The translations under genes and the position numbers were made by a program. 17,040 bases of DNA, from assembly GCA_016781725.1 (NCBI GenBank), contig JADDPU010000219.1, forward strand, positions 1-17,040, in the 5' to 3' direction. Source of the stretch: Rubrobacter sp. GTDB lineage: Bacteria; Actinomycetota; Rubrobacteria; Rubrobacterales; Rubrobacteraceae. Numbering within the stretch: position 1 is the stretch's first letter; each line of letters begins with the position of its first letter. Below, piece by piece: positions 1 through 5,347 of this stretch. The notes under the pieces are model-generated. The model did not search any database, had not been told where the DNA came from, and saw only the letters and a program-made list of their open reading frames with translations.

Positions 1-85
1 ATTCACCTCGCTGCACATCTATCCACCACTACAAGATGCGGTGTTGACTCCTATGCTTGAGACCGGGGGAGAAGGACCGTCGGGG

Positions 86-925
86 GGATCAGGCCGAGAT
101 CGAGATCCCCCTTGTAGCCGGTCCTTCCTCTTGTTCTACCGAAGAGCGCACGACGGCCAGGAAGGCGTGGGCGAGCAGGCAGAGGGTGAGGTGGTGGCGG
201 TGCCAGGCGTCCCACTTCCTAACCTCGTAGTGGTCGAGACCGACTACCTCGCCCTTGGCCTCGGCGAAGCATTCCTCCACCGCCCAGCGCTCCTGGCACA
301 CCCTCACCAGTTCCTCCACGGTCGTCCCTTCGGGGCCGTATGCCTGGTAGAAGCCCCGCTCTTCGGGGTCGTCGGTGCTCCTGCGGACCAGGAGCCAGCG
401 CCTCATGCCCTTCTTGGGGGCCAGGTCCAGGCAAGCCCACTCCCAGGGGCGCCTACCGCCGGTATCCCGGGCGGGGCGCACCTCGGAAAACGCGCCCTCG
501 GGCAGCCTCTCGACGTACTCCTCTATCTTCTTCTTCGCAGTGCCGGTGCACTGGCGGGCGACACCCACGGACTTCTCGCCCTTCTTCAGGAGGAAGCCGG
601 TCTCGTCCACGCTGAGGATGCCGGTCTCCTCGTCTGCGAGGTGCTCGAAGACGTACTCCCTGAGGTCGTCGCGGACCTCGTCGGCGTCCCACCTCGCCGA
701 GCTCAGGAGGCGTTGGACGCCCTGCGGGTCCTTCTCCCCGATGGCCTCGGCCATCAGCCAGCCGTTCTTACGCTCCACTCTGCCAAGAGCAGGCCCACGA
801 GGTAGCGCTTCACTCGCTCTCTGGCCTCCGAACGGGCGAAGCGACGGCCTATTCGCTCGTGCAACTCCCCCAACGCCTCCGACCATCCGGCGACCACTGC
901 CGATTCGATGATCCCGTCTTGATCC
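86..925 (-). mobile_element. Decayed IS701-family insertion sequence (internal deletion derivative)
   Basis: The element is defined by the transposase remnant inside it and by a candidate pair of imperfect terminal inverted repeats. The left one (86-101) and the right one (910-925, read on the minus strand) both begin GGATCA and agree at 13 of 16 positions. I found no convincing target-site duplication, so the exact ends are uncertain. The span of about 840 bp is shorter than a complete member of this family, which fits the missing middle of the transposase. It sits just upstream of the metal cluster and seems to have replaced most of another gene. Confidence 0.5.
89..906 (-). pseudogene. IS701-family DDE transposase, frameshifted and internally deleted
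   Basis: Family-typical segments are present in order but in two reading frames. The N-terminal part (LHERIGRRFARSEARER) reads in one frame down to about 779. The continuation (VERKNGW, WDADEVRDDLREYV, then VDETGF with the first catalytic Asp near 607) is in another frame. Near 525-535 the reading jumps from the GTAKK segment straight to VERLPEGAF. In full-length relatives these are separated by well over 100 residues that include the second catalytic Asp. The C-terminal part (RWAVEECFAEAKGE, GLDHYEVR) is intact to the stop at 89. Both a frameshift and loss of the central catalytic region make it inactive. The family assignment rests on remembered motifs and is firm; the deletion size is inferred. 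Confidence 0.85.
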
Positions 926-951
926 TTGCAAATATTCGGCTGGCCGTATAG

Positions 952-1071
952 GATGGGTATTCGATAAATCGTATGCCCTGGGAGGCCAACAGGTGCGCGT
1001 TCGGACTGGGCGTAGCGGCGACCGTCGAGGCGATCTACTGGCTGGGCGCCAACGGAACGAAAGGAAGATGA
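952..1071 (+). pseudogene. C-terminal remnant of an unidentified gene next to the IS
   Basis: An open frame runs from just after a stop at 949-951 to TGA at 1069-1071, with an ATG at 973 that has no ribosome binding site. The peptide ends FGLGVAATVEAIYWLGANG then basic residues, which resembles the end of a membrane or soluble protein whose front was removed by the IS. On the far side of the IS, bases 5-85 are also open on the plus strand (SLHIYPPLQDAVLTPMLETG) and could be another piece of the disrupted gene, but I cannot show that the two belong together. The family is not recognised. Confidence 0.3.
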
Positions 1072-1078
1072 TGAGTAC

Positions 1079-1429
1079 ATGGTTCACGGAGGGGAGTTCA
1101 GAATAGAGACGCCCATCTGTCCCGCGTGCGGATGCTCGCTAGTCAGGCTGGGGATCAGCAAGGAGGAGGCCCCTACTTACCGTTACGGCGGCGAGGAGCA
1201 CCTGTTCTGCTGCGAAGGGTGCATCGACGTATTCAAGACGGCTCCCGAAGAGTACCTGCGGGAGGTGAGCGACGTCGTGGTGTGCCCCGTTTGCCTGGCA
1301 GAGAAAAGGGTAGAAGCCACGGTCGGGCTTGAACACGGAGGTGAGATCCTACACTTCTGCCGGTGCCCGCACTGCAGGGAGGAGTTCGACAAGAACCCCG
1401 AACGCTTCGTCGCCCGGCTGGCAGGGTAA
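1079..1429 (+). CDS. Tandem YHS/TRASH-type metal-binding zinc-ribbon protein
   Basis: The 116-residue protein is rich in paired cysteines: C14/C17/C19, C44/C45/C48, C69/C72 and C94/C96/C99. The segment around FCCEGCIDVFKTAPEEYL and the one around FCRCPHCREEFDKNPERF each look like a YHS/TRASH-type unit, a small treble-clef fold that binds metals and is often fused to or encoded beside heavy-metal transporters and sensors. There is no signal peptide or membrane segment, so it is probably cytoplasmic. The start ATG follows an AAAGGAAG-like site at 1060-1067 and is 7 nt after the stop of the upstream remnant. It is first in a same-strand cluster with an ArsR sensor and a MerT-like protein, so a metal chaperone or metal-sensing accessory role is the likeliest reading. 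The exact metal is unknown. Confidence 0.75.
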   Translation: MVHGGEFRIETPICPACGCSLVRLGISKEEAPTYRYGGEEHLFCCEGCIDVFKTAPEEYLREVSDVVVCPVCLAEKRVEATVGLEHGGEILHFCRCPHCREEFDKNPERFVARLAG

Positions 1430-1492
1430 GCGGTGGAACGTACGCTCGCGGGGTACGCTGGAGCCGCCCCGAACCATCAAGAGGAGATGGAA

Positions 1493-1873
1493 GTGCACGA
1501 AACGCAGACCGAAAAGCCTCCGCTCGCGGAGGTTCCCGCGGGACGAGAGGTTAGGGAGGTTAAGCTCCTGGCGAAGCTCCTGGACGGCTTCGCCAACCCT
1601 ATAAGGCTTTCCGCCCTCATGCTGCTAGCCCGCGGTGGCGAGATGAGCGTGGGGGAGCTGGTGGAGGCCATAGGGGCGCCGCAGCCGCGCGTCTCCGTCC
1701 ACCTGCGCTGCCTCTCATGGTGCGGGTACGTGCGGGCTAGGCGCGACGGTAGCCATGTGCTGTACTCCATAGCGGACGAGAGGGTGTTGGGGGTCCTGAA
1801 GCTGGCCGAGGGGATCTTGGGGGACAACCTGGAGCACGTCGAGGCTTGTGACGTGACGAAGGGCTGCTGCTGA
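1493..1873 (+). CDS. ArsR/SmtB-family metal sensor, CmtR-like
   Basis: A winged-helix repressor of 126 residues. The core runs from LLDGFANPIRL through the recognition helix (PQPRVSVHLRCLSWCGYV) to the wing (RRDGSHVLYSI). In Mycobacterium CmtR, a Cd/Pb sensor, the metal is held by two Cys in the recognition helix (HLSCLRGCG) and one Cys in the C-terminal tail. Here C73 and C77 fall at the same places (HLRCLSWCG) and C119 follows 42 residues later, close to the CmtR spacing; two more Cys (C125, C126) end the protein. This is a resemblance from memory, not an alignment. I chose GTG at 1493 because AAGAGGAG lies 6 nt upstream. An in-frame GTG at 1433 or ATG at 1487 would give longer forms but is poorly spaced. 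It probably represses this cluster until Cd, Pb or Hg is bound. Confidence 0.88.
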   Translation: MHETQTEKPPLAEVPAGREVREVKLLAKLLDGFANPIRLSALMLLARGGEMSVGELVEAIGAPQPRVSVHLRCLSWCGYVRARRDGSHVLYSIADERVLGVLKLAEGILGDNLEHVEACDVTKGCC

Positions 1874-1874
1874 G

Positions 1875-2217
1875 GTGAAGTCCCCCGTCTTCGGCTCCCT
1901 GGGCGCCACGGTCGCGGCCCTGTGCTGCGCCGGCGTGCCCGCGTTCCTTGGGGCGCTGTCTGCTTCCGGGGTTGGGTTCCTCGTGAACGATCTCGTCCTG
2001 CTCCCCCTGGTGCTCGTGTCGTTAGGGGTGGCCCTGTGGGGTCTGGGCGGGGCGCGACGCGACACGGGCTGCGCGGGGTGCTGATGCTCTGGGGTGGATA
2101 GGCGCGGTGCTCCTCGTGGTGGGCATCTTCCTCTACCCGCTGGTCTACGCGGGGATCGCGGCGATGCTGGGGGCCGCCGCCTGGAACACCGTCGCGCTCC
2201 GGCGGGCGACGAGTTGA
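1875..2217 (+). pseudogene. MerT-like small metal transporter, split by an apparent frameshift
   Basis: The first frame (GTG at 1875, TGA at 2082-2084, 69 aa) encodes a hydrophobic helix with a Cys pair (AALCCAGVPAFLG), then a second helix (LLPLVLVSLGVALWGLGG). The Cys pair in the first helix is the hallmark of MerT-type mercuric-ion transporters. A third helix (GAVLLVVGIFLYPLVYAGIA, then WNTVALRR) continues directly in the next frame and stops at TGA 2215-2217. Together they would make one three-helix protein of about 110 residues. The shift lies between roughly 2060 and 2095. It may be a real mutation, a sequencing error, or two coupled peptides. The GTG start is 1 nt after the ArsR stop and has only a weak binding site, suggesting translational coupling. 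Confidence 0.6.
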
Positions 2218-2234
2218 GACAAGGAGGCGAAAGC

Positions 2235-2567
2235 ATGAAGGTGCAGGTTCTGTACTTCGACGGGTGCCCGACCTATGTGGCGGCCGAACAGGCGGTGCGA
2301 GAGGCGCTGGCCGAGGAGGGCATCGAGGCCGGGTTGGAGCTGGTAGCGGTCAACACCGACGAGGGGGCCCAGGAACTTCGGTTCCCCGGCAGCCCCACCA
2401 TACGGGTAGACGGGCGAGACCTCTTCCCTGTCCCGGCACGCGCAGAGTACGCGCTCGGTTGCAGGATGTACGCCACCCCCGGACGCCTCATGGGTTCGCC
2501 GACGGCCGGGATGCTCCGGGAGGCCCTAGCGAAGGAAGGAGCCGCCCATGCCGAAGACGATCTTTAG
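2235..2567 (+). CDS. Small thioredoxin-fold protein (mercury-cluster type)
   Basis: A protein of 110 residues with a strong AAGGAGG binding site 7 nt before its ATG. It opens with a beta strand and MKVQVLYFDGCPTY, placing a Cys-Pro (C11) where thioredoxin-like proteins carry their redox site. PGSPTIRVDG in the middle supplies the cis-Pro segment of that fold, and YALGCRMY adds a second Cys near the C-terminus. Similar short proteins occur beside mercury-resistance genes, and some databases group comparable proteins under a family name that includes selenoproteins; I recall this but cannot check it. There is no export signal. Its last 20 bases overlap the start of the rhodanese gene, so the two are translated together. 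The likely role is thiol or metal transfer in the cytoplasm. Confidence 0.7.
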   Translation: MKVQVLYFDGCPTYVAAEQAVREALAEEGIEAGLELVAVNTDEGAQELRFPGSPTIRVDGRDLFPVPARAEYALGCRMYATPGRLMGSPTAGMLREALAKEGAAHAEDDL

Positions 2568-3240
2568 GGGCGGCGTGCGCGAGCTGCTCAAAGAAGGAGG
2601 GGCGCAGCTGGTGGATGTGCTGCCCTCGGAGGAGTACGCAGAGTCGCACCTGCCGGGGGCGATCAACATCCCCCTCAAGGAGCTGAACCGCGAGACGACC
2701 GCGCGGCTCAGGCGAGACGAGCCGGTGATCGTCTACTGCCACGACTACCTCTGAGACATGAGCCCACGGGCCGCGTGGCGGCTCGAAGGACTCGGCTTCT
2801 CGGAGGTTTACGACTACGCGCCGAGCAAGGTCGACTGGTTCGCGGCCGGGCTCCCGATGGAGGGAACGCTGGCGAGCGTCCCCACCGTCGGCGACGTGGC
2901 GCGCAGGGACGTGCCGACCTGCACCCCGGCGGAGAAGGTAGGGGAAGTATATGGGCGCGTACGCGGGACGAGTTGGGACCGGTGCGTGGTCGTGAACGAG
3001 GAGCGGGTGGTGCTCGGCTTGCTGCGCGAGAAGGATCTGGCGTCCGACCCCGAGGCGACCGCCGAGGAGGCCATGAGGTTCGGCCCCACCACCGTCCGTC
3101 CAGACACGCCGACAGGGAAGATGGTCGAGCGGATGCGTAAGCGTGGCACCGCTTTCGTCCTGGTGACAACCCCGGACGGCGAGCTCGTCGGGCTGATGTA
3201 TCGGGAAACTGCCGAGCACATGTCCGACGAGCAGGCGTAA
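2548..3240 (+). CDS. Rhodanese-CBS fusion protein with in-frame TGA; candidate selenoprotein
   Basis: The frame from ATG 2548 (site GGAAGGA at 2534-2540) is open for 68 codons, meets TGA at 2752-2754, and is then open to TAA at 3238-3240, giving 230 residues if the TGA is read. Residues 1-68 are the front of a rhodanese domain (LVDVLPSEEYAESHLPGAIN, then VIVYC with C64). Its natural continuation (DMSPRAAWRLEGLGF, then DWFAAGLP) comes only after the TGA, so the domain is complete only with read-through. The rest, from about residue 105, is a CBS-pair-like region (VVVNEERVVLGLLREKDL). The TGA would be residue 69, in C-x4-U spacing; I recall Cys at this place in actinobacterial relatives. The downstream ATG at 2758 has no binding site, which argues against a separate gene. 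Otherwise this is a nonsense mutation in a pseudogene. Confidence 0.7.
2760..2784 (+). promoter_or_regulatory. SECIS-like hairpin 5 nt after the in-frame TGA
   Basis: GAGCC (2760-2764) pairs with GGCTC (2780-2784). Inside it CACG (2765-2768) pairs with CGTG (2774-2777), leaving a 5-nt loop GGCCG and a 2-nt bulge on the 3' side. Bacterial selenocysteine insertion elements are hairpins just 3' of the UGA with a G at the start of the apical loop. The loop here begins GG, 14 nt after the UGA. Because the region is coding and very GC-rich, a hairpin could also arise by chance. Confidence 0.4.
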
Positions 3241-3274
3241 ACTTCTGAGAACCCCCTATAGGCGAATTTCACAG
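3240..3274 (+). repeat. Imperfect direct repeat, copy 1
   Basis: A 35-bp sequence matching 3826-3860 at 29 of 35 positions, sharing an unbroken GAGAACCCCCTA core. It begins at the last base of the rhodanese-CBS stop codon. The two copies lie in the same orientation on either side of the riboswitch-controlled gene. I do not recognise it as the end of a known element. Confidence 0.6.
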
Positions 3275-3307
3275 AATCTCACTTCCAGGCACTTCGATGA
3301 ATAAAAA

Positions 3308-3334
3308 CGTAGGGGGCCCTTTAGACCCCCTACG
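3308..3334 (-). terminator. Intrinsic terminator of the small secreted-protein gene
   Basis: A perfect 9-bp stem, CGTAGGGGG with CCCCCTACG, encloses a 9-nt loop. On the minus strand it is followed at once by TTTTTAT (3301-3307), the run of U expected of a Rho-independent terminator. It lies 45 bp past the stop of the minus-strand gene. On the plus strand no T-run follows, so it is not a good terminator for the metal cluster. Confidence 0.9.
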
Positions 3335-3378
3335 CACTTGGCGGGCGGCCAGGGCGACCGCCCCGACGCATACGCCCG

Positions 3379-3627
3379 CTACTTTGAGTGGCCCTTGCCC
3401 TTGTCGCTGCCCTTACCCTTATCTTTGTCTTTACCCTTATCCCCGTGGTGCTTGCCGTGTCCCTTGCCGTCGCCGTGTCCCTTGCCGTGACCGCCATCCT
3501 TGTCGTACTGCTGGTGGGTGGCGATGCTCGCGGTGGAGGAGGGCCCGGCCAAAGCGAGGTTCCCCATGAGCGAAAGTATCAGAACTACGGCGACCGACAT
3601 GACCGCGATGTGGCCGAAGTTGCGCAA
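3379..3627 (-). CDS. Small secreted His/Lys/Gly/Asp-rich protein
   Basis: An 82-residue protein with a clear signal peptide: a short basic start, a hydrophobic core (VMSVAVVLILSLMGNLALA) and a probable cut after ALA near residue 27. The mature part is about 55 residues of low complexity, built of G, K, H and D (KGHGDGKGHGKHHGDKGKDK), with no Cys and no recognised domain. Such a chain could bind metals or polyanions, or act in the matrix, but nothing here proves a function. I chose TTG at 3625-3627 because AAAGGAG lies 6-7 nt upstream. It is preceded by a c-di-GMP-I riboswitch and followed by its own terminator, so it is a monocistronic unit whose level should follow cyclic di-GMP. Confidence 0.8.
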   Translation of the reverse strand: MRNFGHIAVMSVAVVLILSLMGNLALAGPSSTASIATHQQYDKDGGHGKGHGDGKGHGKHHGDKGKDKDKGKGSDKGKGHSK

Positions 3628-3640
3628 GACTAGCTCCTTT

Positions 3641-3722
3641 CGGTTCGGTAGCCGGGCCGCCTCCTCGTCTGAGGCCCCTGGCTTTGCGCCCCCGCCTCGC
3701 GGCGGGTTTGCCTTTTATCGTC
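3641..3722 (-). promoter_or_regulatory. Cyclic di-GMP-I (GEMM) riboswitch
   Basis: Read on the minus strand, the sequence has the GEMM hallmarks in order: AAAAGGCAAACC, a short stem closed by a GCGA (GNRA) tetraloop (CGCC-GCGA-GGCG), GGGGCGCAAAGCC, a second hairpin arm (GGGGCC... to GGCCC), and the closing GGCTACCGAA. The two conserved strands GGCAAACC and CGCAAAGCC flanking a GNRA-capped stem are diagnostic of the class in established descriptions. The aptamer ends about 14 nt before the TTG start, immediately ahead of the AAAGGAG binding site, so control of translation initiation is plausible. Whether ligand turns the gene on or off cannot be seen. A GEMM variant that prefers another dinucleotide (cGAMP) cannot be excluded by eye. 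Confidence 0.87.
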
Positions 3723-3766
3723 CGTCTGGCAGGTACTATGAGGGTTGAGGAGGCCCACCGCAGGTG

Positions 3767-3796
3767 CCAAGTGGCCATTCCTCGTTGGCCACTTGG
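3767..3796. repeat. Perfect 10-bp inverted repeat
   Basis: CCAAGTGGCC (3767-3776) and GGCCACTTGG (3787-3796) are separated by 10 nt. It lies inside the aberrant tail of the GrpB-like frame, upstream of the riboswitch. No T-run follows on the minus strand; GTTTTC follows 4 nt after it on the plus strand. It could be a weak terminator, an operator or the remains of a mobile element. Confidence 0.6.
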
Positions 3797-3825
3797 TCAT
3801 GTTTTCGGTCATTCAACGAAGATGC

Positions 3826-3860
3826 AACCTCCGAGAACCCCCTAAAGCCGAAGTTCGCAG
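3826..3860 (+). repeat. Imperfect direct repeat, copy 2
   Basis: This is the second copy of the 35-bp repeat at 3240-3274 (29 of 35 identical, same orientation). It coincides with the place where the GrpB-like frame loses family resemblance, which suggests that the repeat marks a recombination or insertion boundary. Confidence 0.6.
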
Positions 3861-4248
3861 CAAACGGTACCCTGAGCATATCCCGGAACAGCAGCCACTG
3901 GCGCCATTGCGGATCGTTCACTTCGACCACGTGTAGGTGGTGGGTCCTGACCTCGGGGGCTGACTCTCTTACGAAGAGGTGGCCCCCGTCCCCACCGGCG
4001 TCACCTCGGTAGAGGTAGCCGAGCCCGCGTAGAGGGTCCCCTAGCTGGAGGATGACTTGCCTGGAGGGGACCGCCACAGCGATGTCGATGATCGGCTTTG
4101 CGTCGAGGCCGGGCAGCGCGGTGCTGCCTATGTGCTGGATGTCCAGCACCAGAGGCCCCACGGTGTCCCGTAGGGCGCAGCACTCCCGCTGGAAGAGCTC
4201 TCGCCACTCCTCGCGATGGGCGGCTACCCGCACGGTGCCCTTTTTCAA

Positions 4249-4537
4249 GCCGATCGCGCCCTCCTCTTGCTTACCCTCGCCCGAAGCCACCCCCACCCCC
4301 TCTCCCTGCACGTCGGTTAGCCCCTGCCTGGGTGCGGAGCCGTGGTCTACCTTGCTGCCTTGGGGTACTCGTCTCCCGCGTTCAGGCAAGGATATTCTGC
4401 GGGGGTCGCCTGTGCCAGCCTCCGGGGATCGAGCCCGGAGCGTCTCTACGCGTCTGTATTATAGGTATAAAATCGAAAGGCGCCATGGGGACCTGTACTA
4501 GCGTAGGTCCTCTCGCGTCATGCTGGCGGAGTCGGGG
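4249..4537 (-). promoter_or_regulatory. Intergenic region with possible promoter and structured leader
   Basis: No convincing gene lies here. On the minus strand a perfect TATAAT (4463-4458) sits in an AT-rich patch, but no clear -35 is present at 17-18 bp. If it is a -10, transcription would start near 4451 and give a leader of about 200 nt before the GrpB-like start. That leader opens with a perfect 7-bp hairpin (CTCCGGG and CCCGGAG, 4420-4440) and has further potential pairings (CCTTGC with GCAAGG). Closer to the pilus operon, GGACCT/AGGTCC (4489-4510) forms a 6-bp stem 27 nt past that operon's last stop; without a U-run it is a weak terminator at best. I could not assign the leader to a known class. 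Confidence 0.35.
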
Positions 4538-5347
4538 CTACGGGGCGTAGAGGCTACCGCCGCTGTCGAGAAGGTCGTCGCCCCGACCACCGTCGCCGTT
4601 GCCTCGCGCCCCGCGGCCGGCGCCGCCGCCGCCGGAGGCGTCGTCTGAAGCGGGGGCGCTCGCGGGAGAGCGCCCGGCGCCCGTCCCCGAGCCGCCGTTG
4701 TTGTTGTTACCGGCACCGGAGGAGTCGGCATCCGGGCTGGCGTTAGCGTCGGGCGGCGGGCTGGCGCCTCCACCGGCGCCGTCGTCGGACTGACCGTCGG
4801 GCACTCCGTCTCCGTCGGCGTCGTCGGCGCCGTCCGGTATGCCGTCGCCGTCCGTATCCGGGTTCTGGGGGTCCTGGGCCAGCTCCGCCTCCCTGGAATC
4901 GGTCAGGCCGTCGCCGTCCGTGTCCTGGGCGCCGGTGGCGGCGCCCCCGGTCGTCGAGCCGCCCGTGCCGTCGGGGACAACGGTCTCTTCGACCGGCGGC
5001 TGGGTAGTCCCTCCGGCCGGTTGGTCTGAGGTGCTCTCGGCCGGGGCCAGCAGTTGCCTGAAGGGGTCTTTGTTGCGGTAGGCAGCGTAGGAGTCAACGT
5101 CGCGGTTCTCTGCCTCGGGGGCGAGGGGGTCTTGGGCGCTCTGGGACTGGACGACGTTAGCCTGGTTGGTTACCCGATCCCCGCCCGAGTCACCGACGAA
5201 GACGCCTGCCAAGACCCAGGCGAAGACGAGCAGCGCGAGCAGGGCGAGGACCGGCGGCAGCACCTTGTTGTCCCGCAGGAACGTATCCACAAGCCCCGGT
5301 CCCACGTCGGCTATGCGCCGGGTGATGCGCCGTAAGCTAGGGAACAT
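4538..5347 (-). CDS. PilP-position type IV pilus protein with thrombospondin type-3 repeats
   Basis: This 269-residue protein is last in the pil operon. It has a basic N-terminus and one membrane helix (about 30-52, LLALLVFAWVLAGVFVG), then an extracytoplasmic part. The segment YRNKDPFRQLLAP (90-102) resembles the DPFR segment of PilP lipoproteins that pair with PilO. Residues 142-185 hold calcium-binding type-3 repeats (DTDGDGLTDSREAEL, DTDGDGIPDG, DADGDGVPDG). The remaining 85 residues are low-complexity G/A/S/D/N-rich. There is no lipobox, unlike classic PilP. Its start overlaps the pilO stop by 11 nt and has CAGGAG upstream. A role in the pilus alignment complex is inferred from position; the repeats are certain. 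Confidence 0.7.
   Translation of the reverse strand: MFPSLRRITRRIADVGPGLVDTFLRDNKVLPPVLALLALLVFAWVLAGVFVGDSGGDRVTNQANVVQSQSAQDPLAPEAENRDVDSYAAYRNKDPFRQLLAPAESTSDQPAGGTTQPPVEETVVPDGTGGSTTGGAATGAQDTDGDGLTDSREAELAQDPQNPDTDGDGIPDGADDADGDGVPDGQSDDGAGGGASPPPDANASPDADSSGAGNNNNGGSGTGAGRSPASAPASDDASGGGGAGRGARGNGDGGRGDDLLDSGGSLYAP

Larger units (their letters stand above)
3736..4248 (-). pseudogene. GrpB/UPF0157-family protein, C-terminus truncated
   Basis: The front matches GrpB-family proteins (nucleotidyltransferase-like fold, poorly known function): MKKGTVRVAAHREEWRELF, then HIGSTALPGLDAKPIIDI (residues 39-56), a glycine-rich stretch, THHLHVVE and WLLFRDMLR. Relatives continue after FRDYLR with a helical tail. 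Here, soon after FRDMLR (about position 3870), the frame enters the direct-repeat copy and then a hairpin, giving an unrelated tail to the stop at 3736. I read this as a 3' truncation. The start is uncertain: TTG at 4248 fits the family N-terminus and follows AGGAGG by 11 nt. An upstream ATG at 4389 is in frame but adds 47 residues that do not look conserved. Confidence 0.65.

Noticed and set aside
2082..2084. TGA ending the MerT-like first frame as a second selenocysteine codon
   Set aside because: Continuing in the same frame gives a non-hydrophobic, Arg/Gly/Pro-rich sequence; the third helix lies in a different frame, so a frameshift fits better.
3388..3633. Plus-strand hydrophobic 81-codon frame opposite the small secreted gene
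   Set aside because: Antisense of Lys/Gly-rich codons gives Leu/Val/Ala-rich chains by default; the minus-strand gene has a riboswitch, binding site, signal peptide and terminator.
4300..4370. T-box-like string in the leader (AAGGTAGACCACGG)
   Set aside because: It matches the T-box consensus only with gaps, and I could not fold the antiterminator or a specifier stem; the downstream gene is not a typical T-box target.
4420..4440. tRNA T-arm-like hairpin (CCGGG stem, CTCGATC loop on the minus strand)
   Set aside because: No matching acceptor, D or anticodon arms could be placed around it, and the loop lacks the usual TT start.
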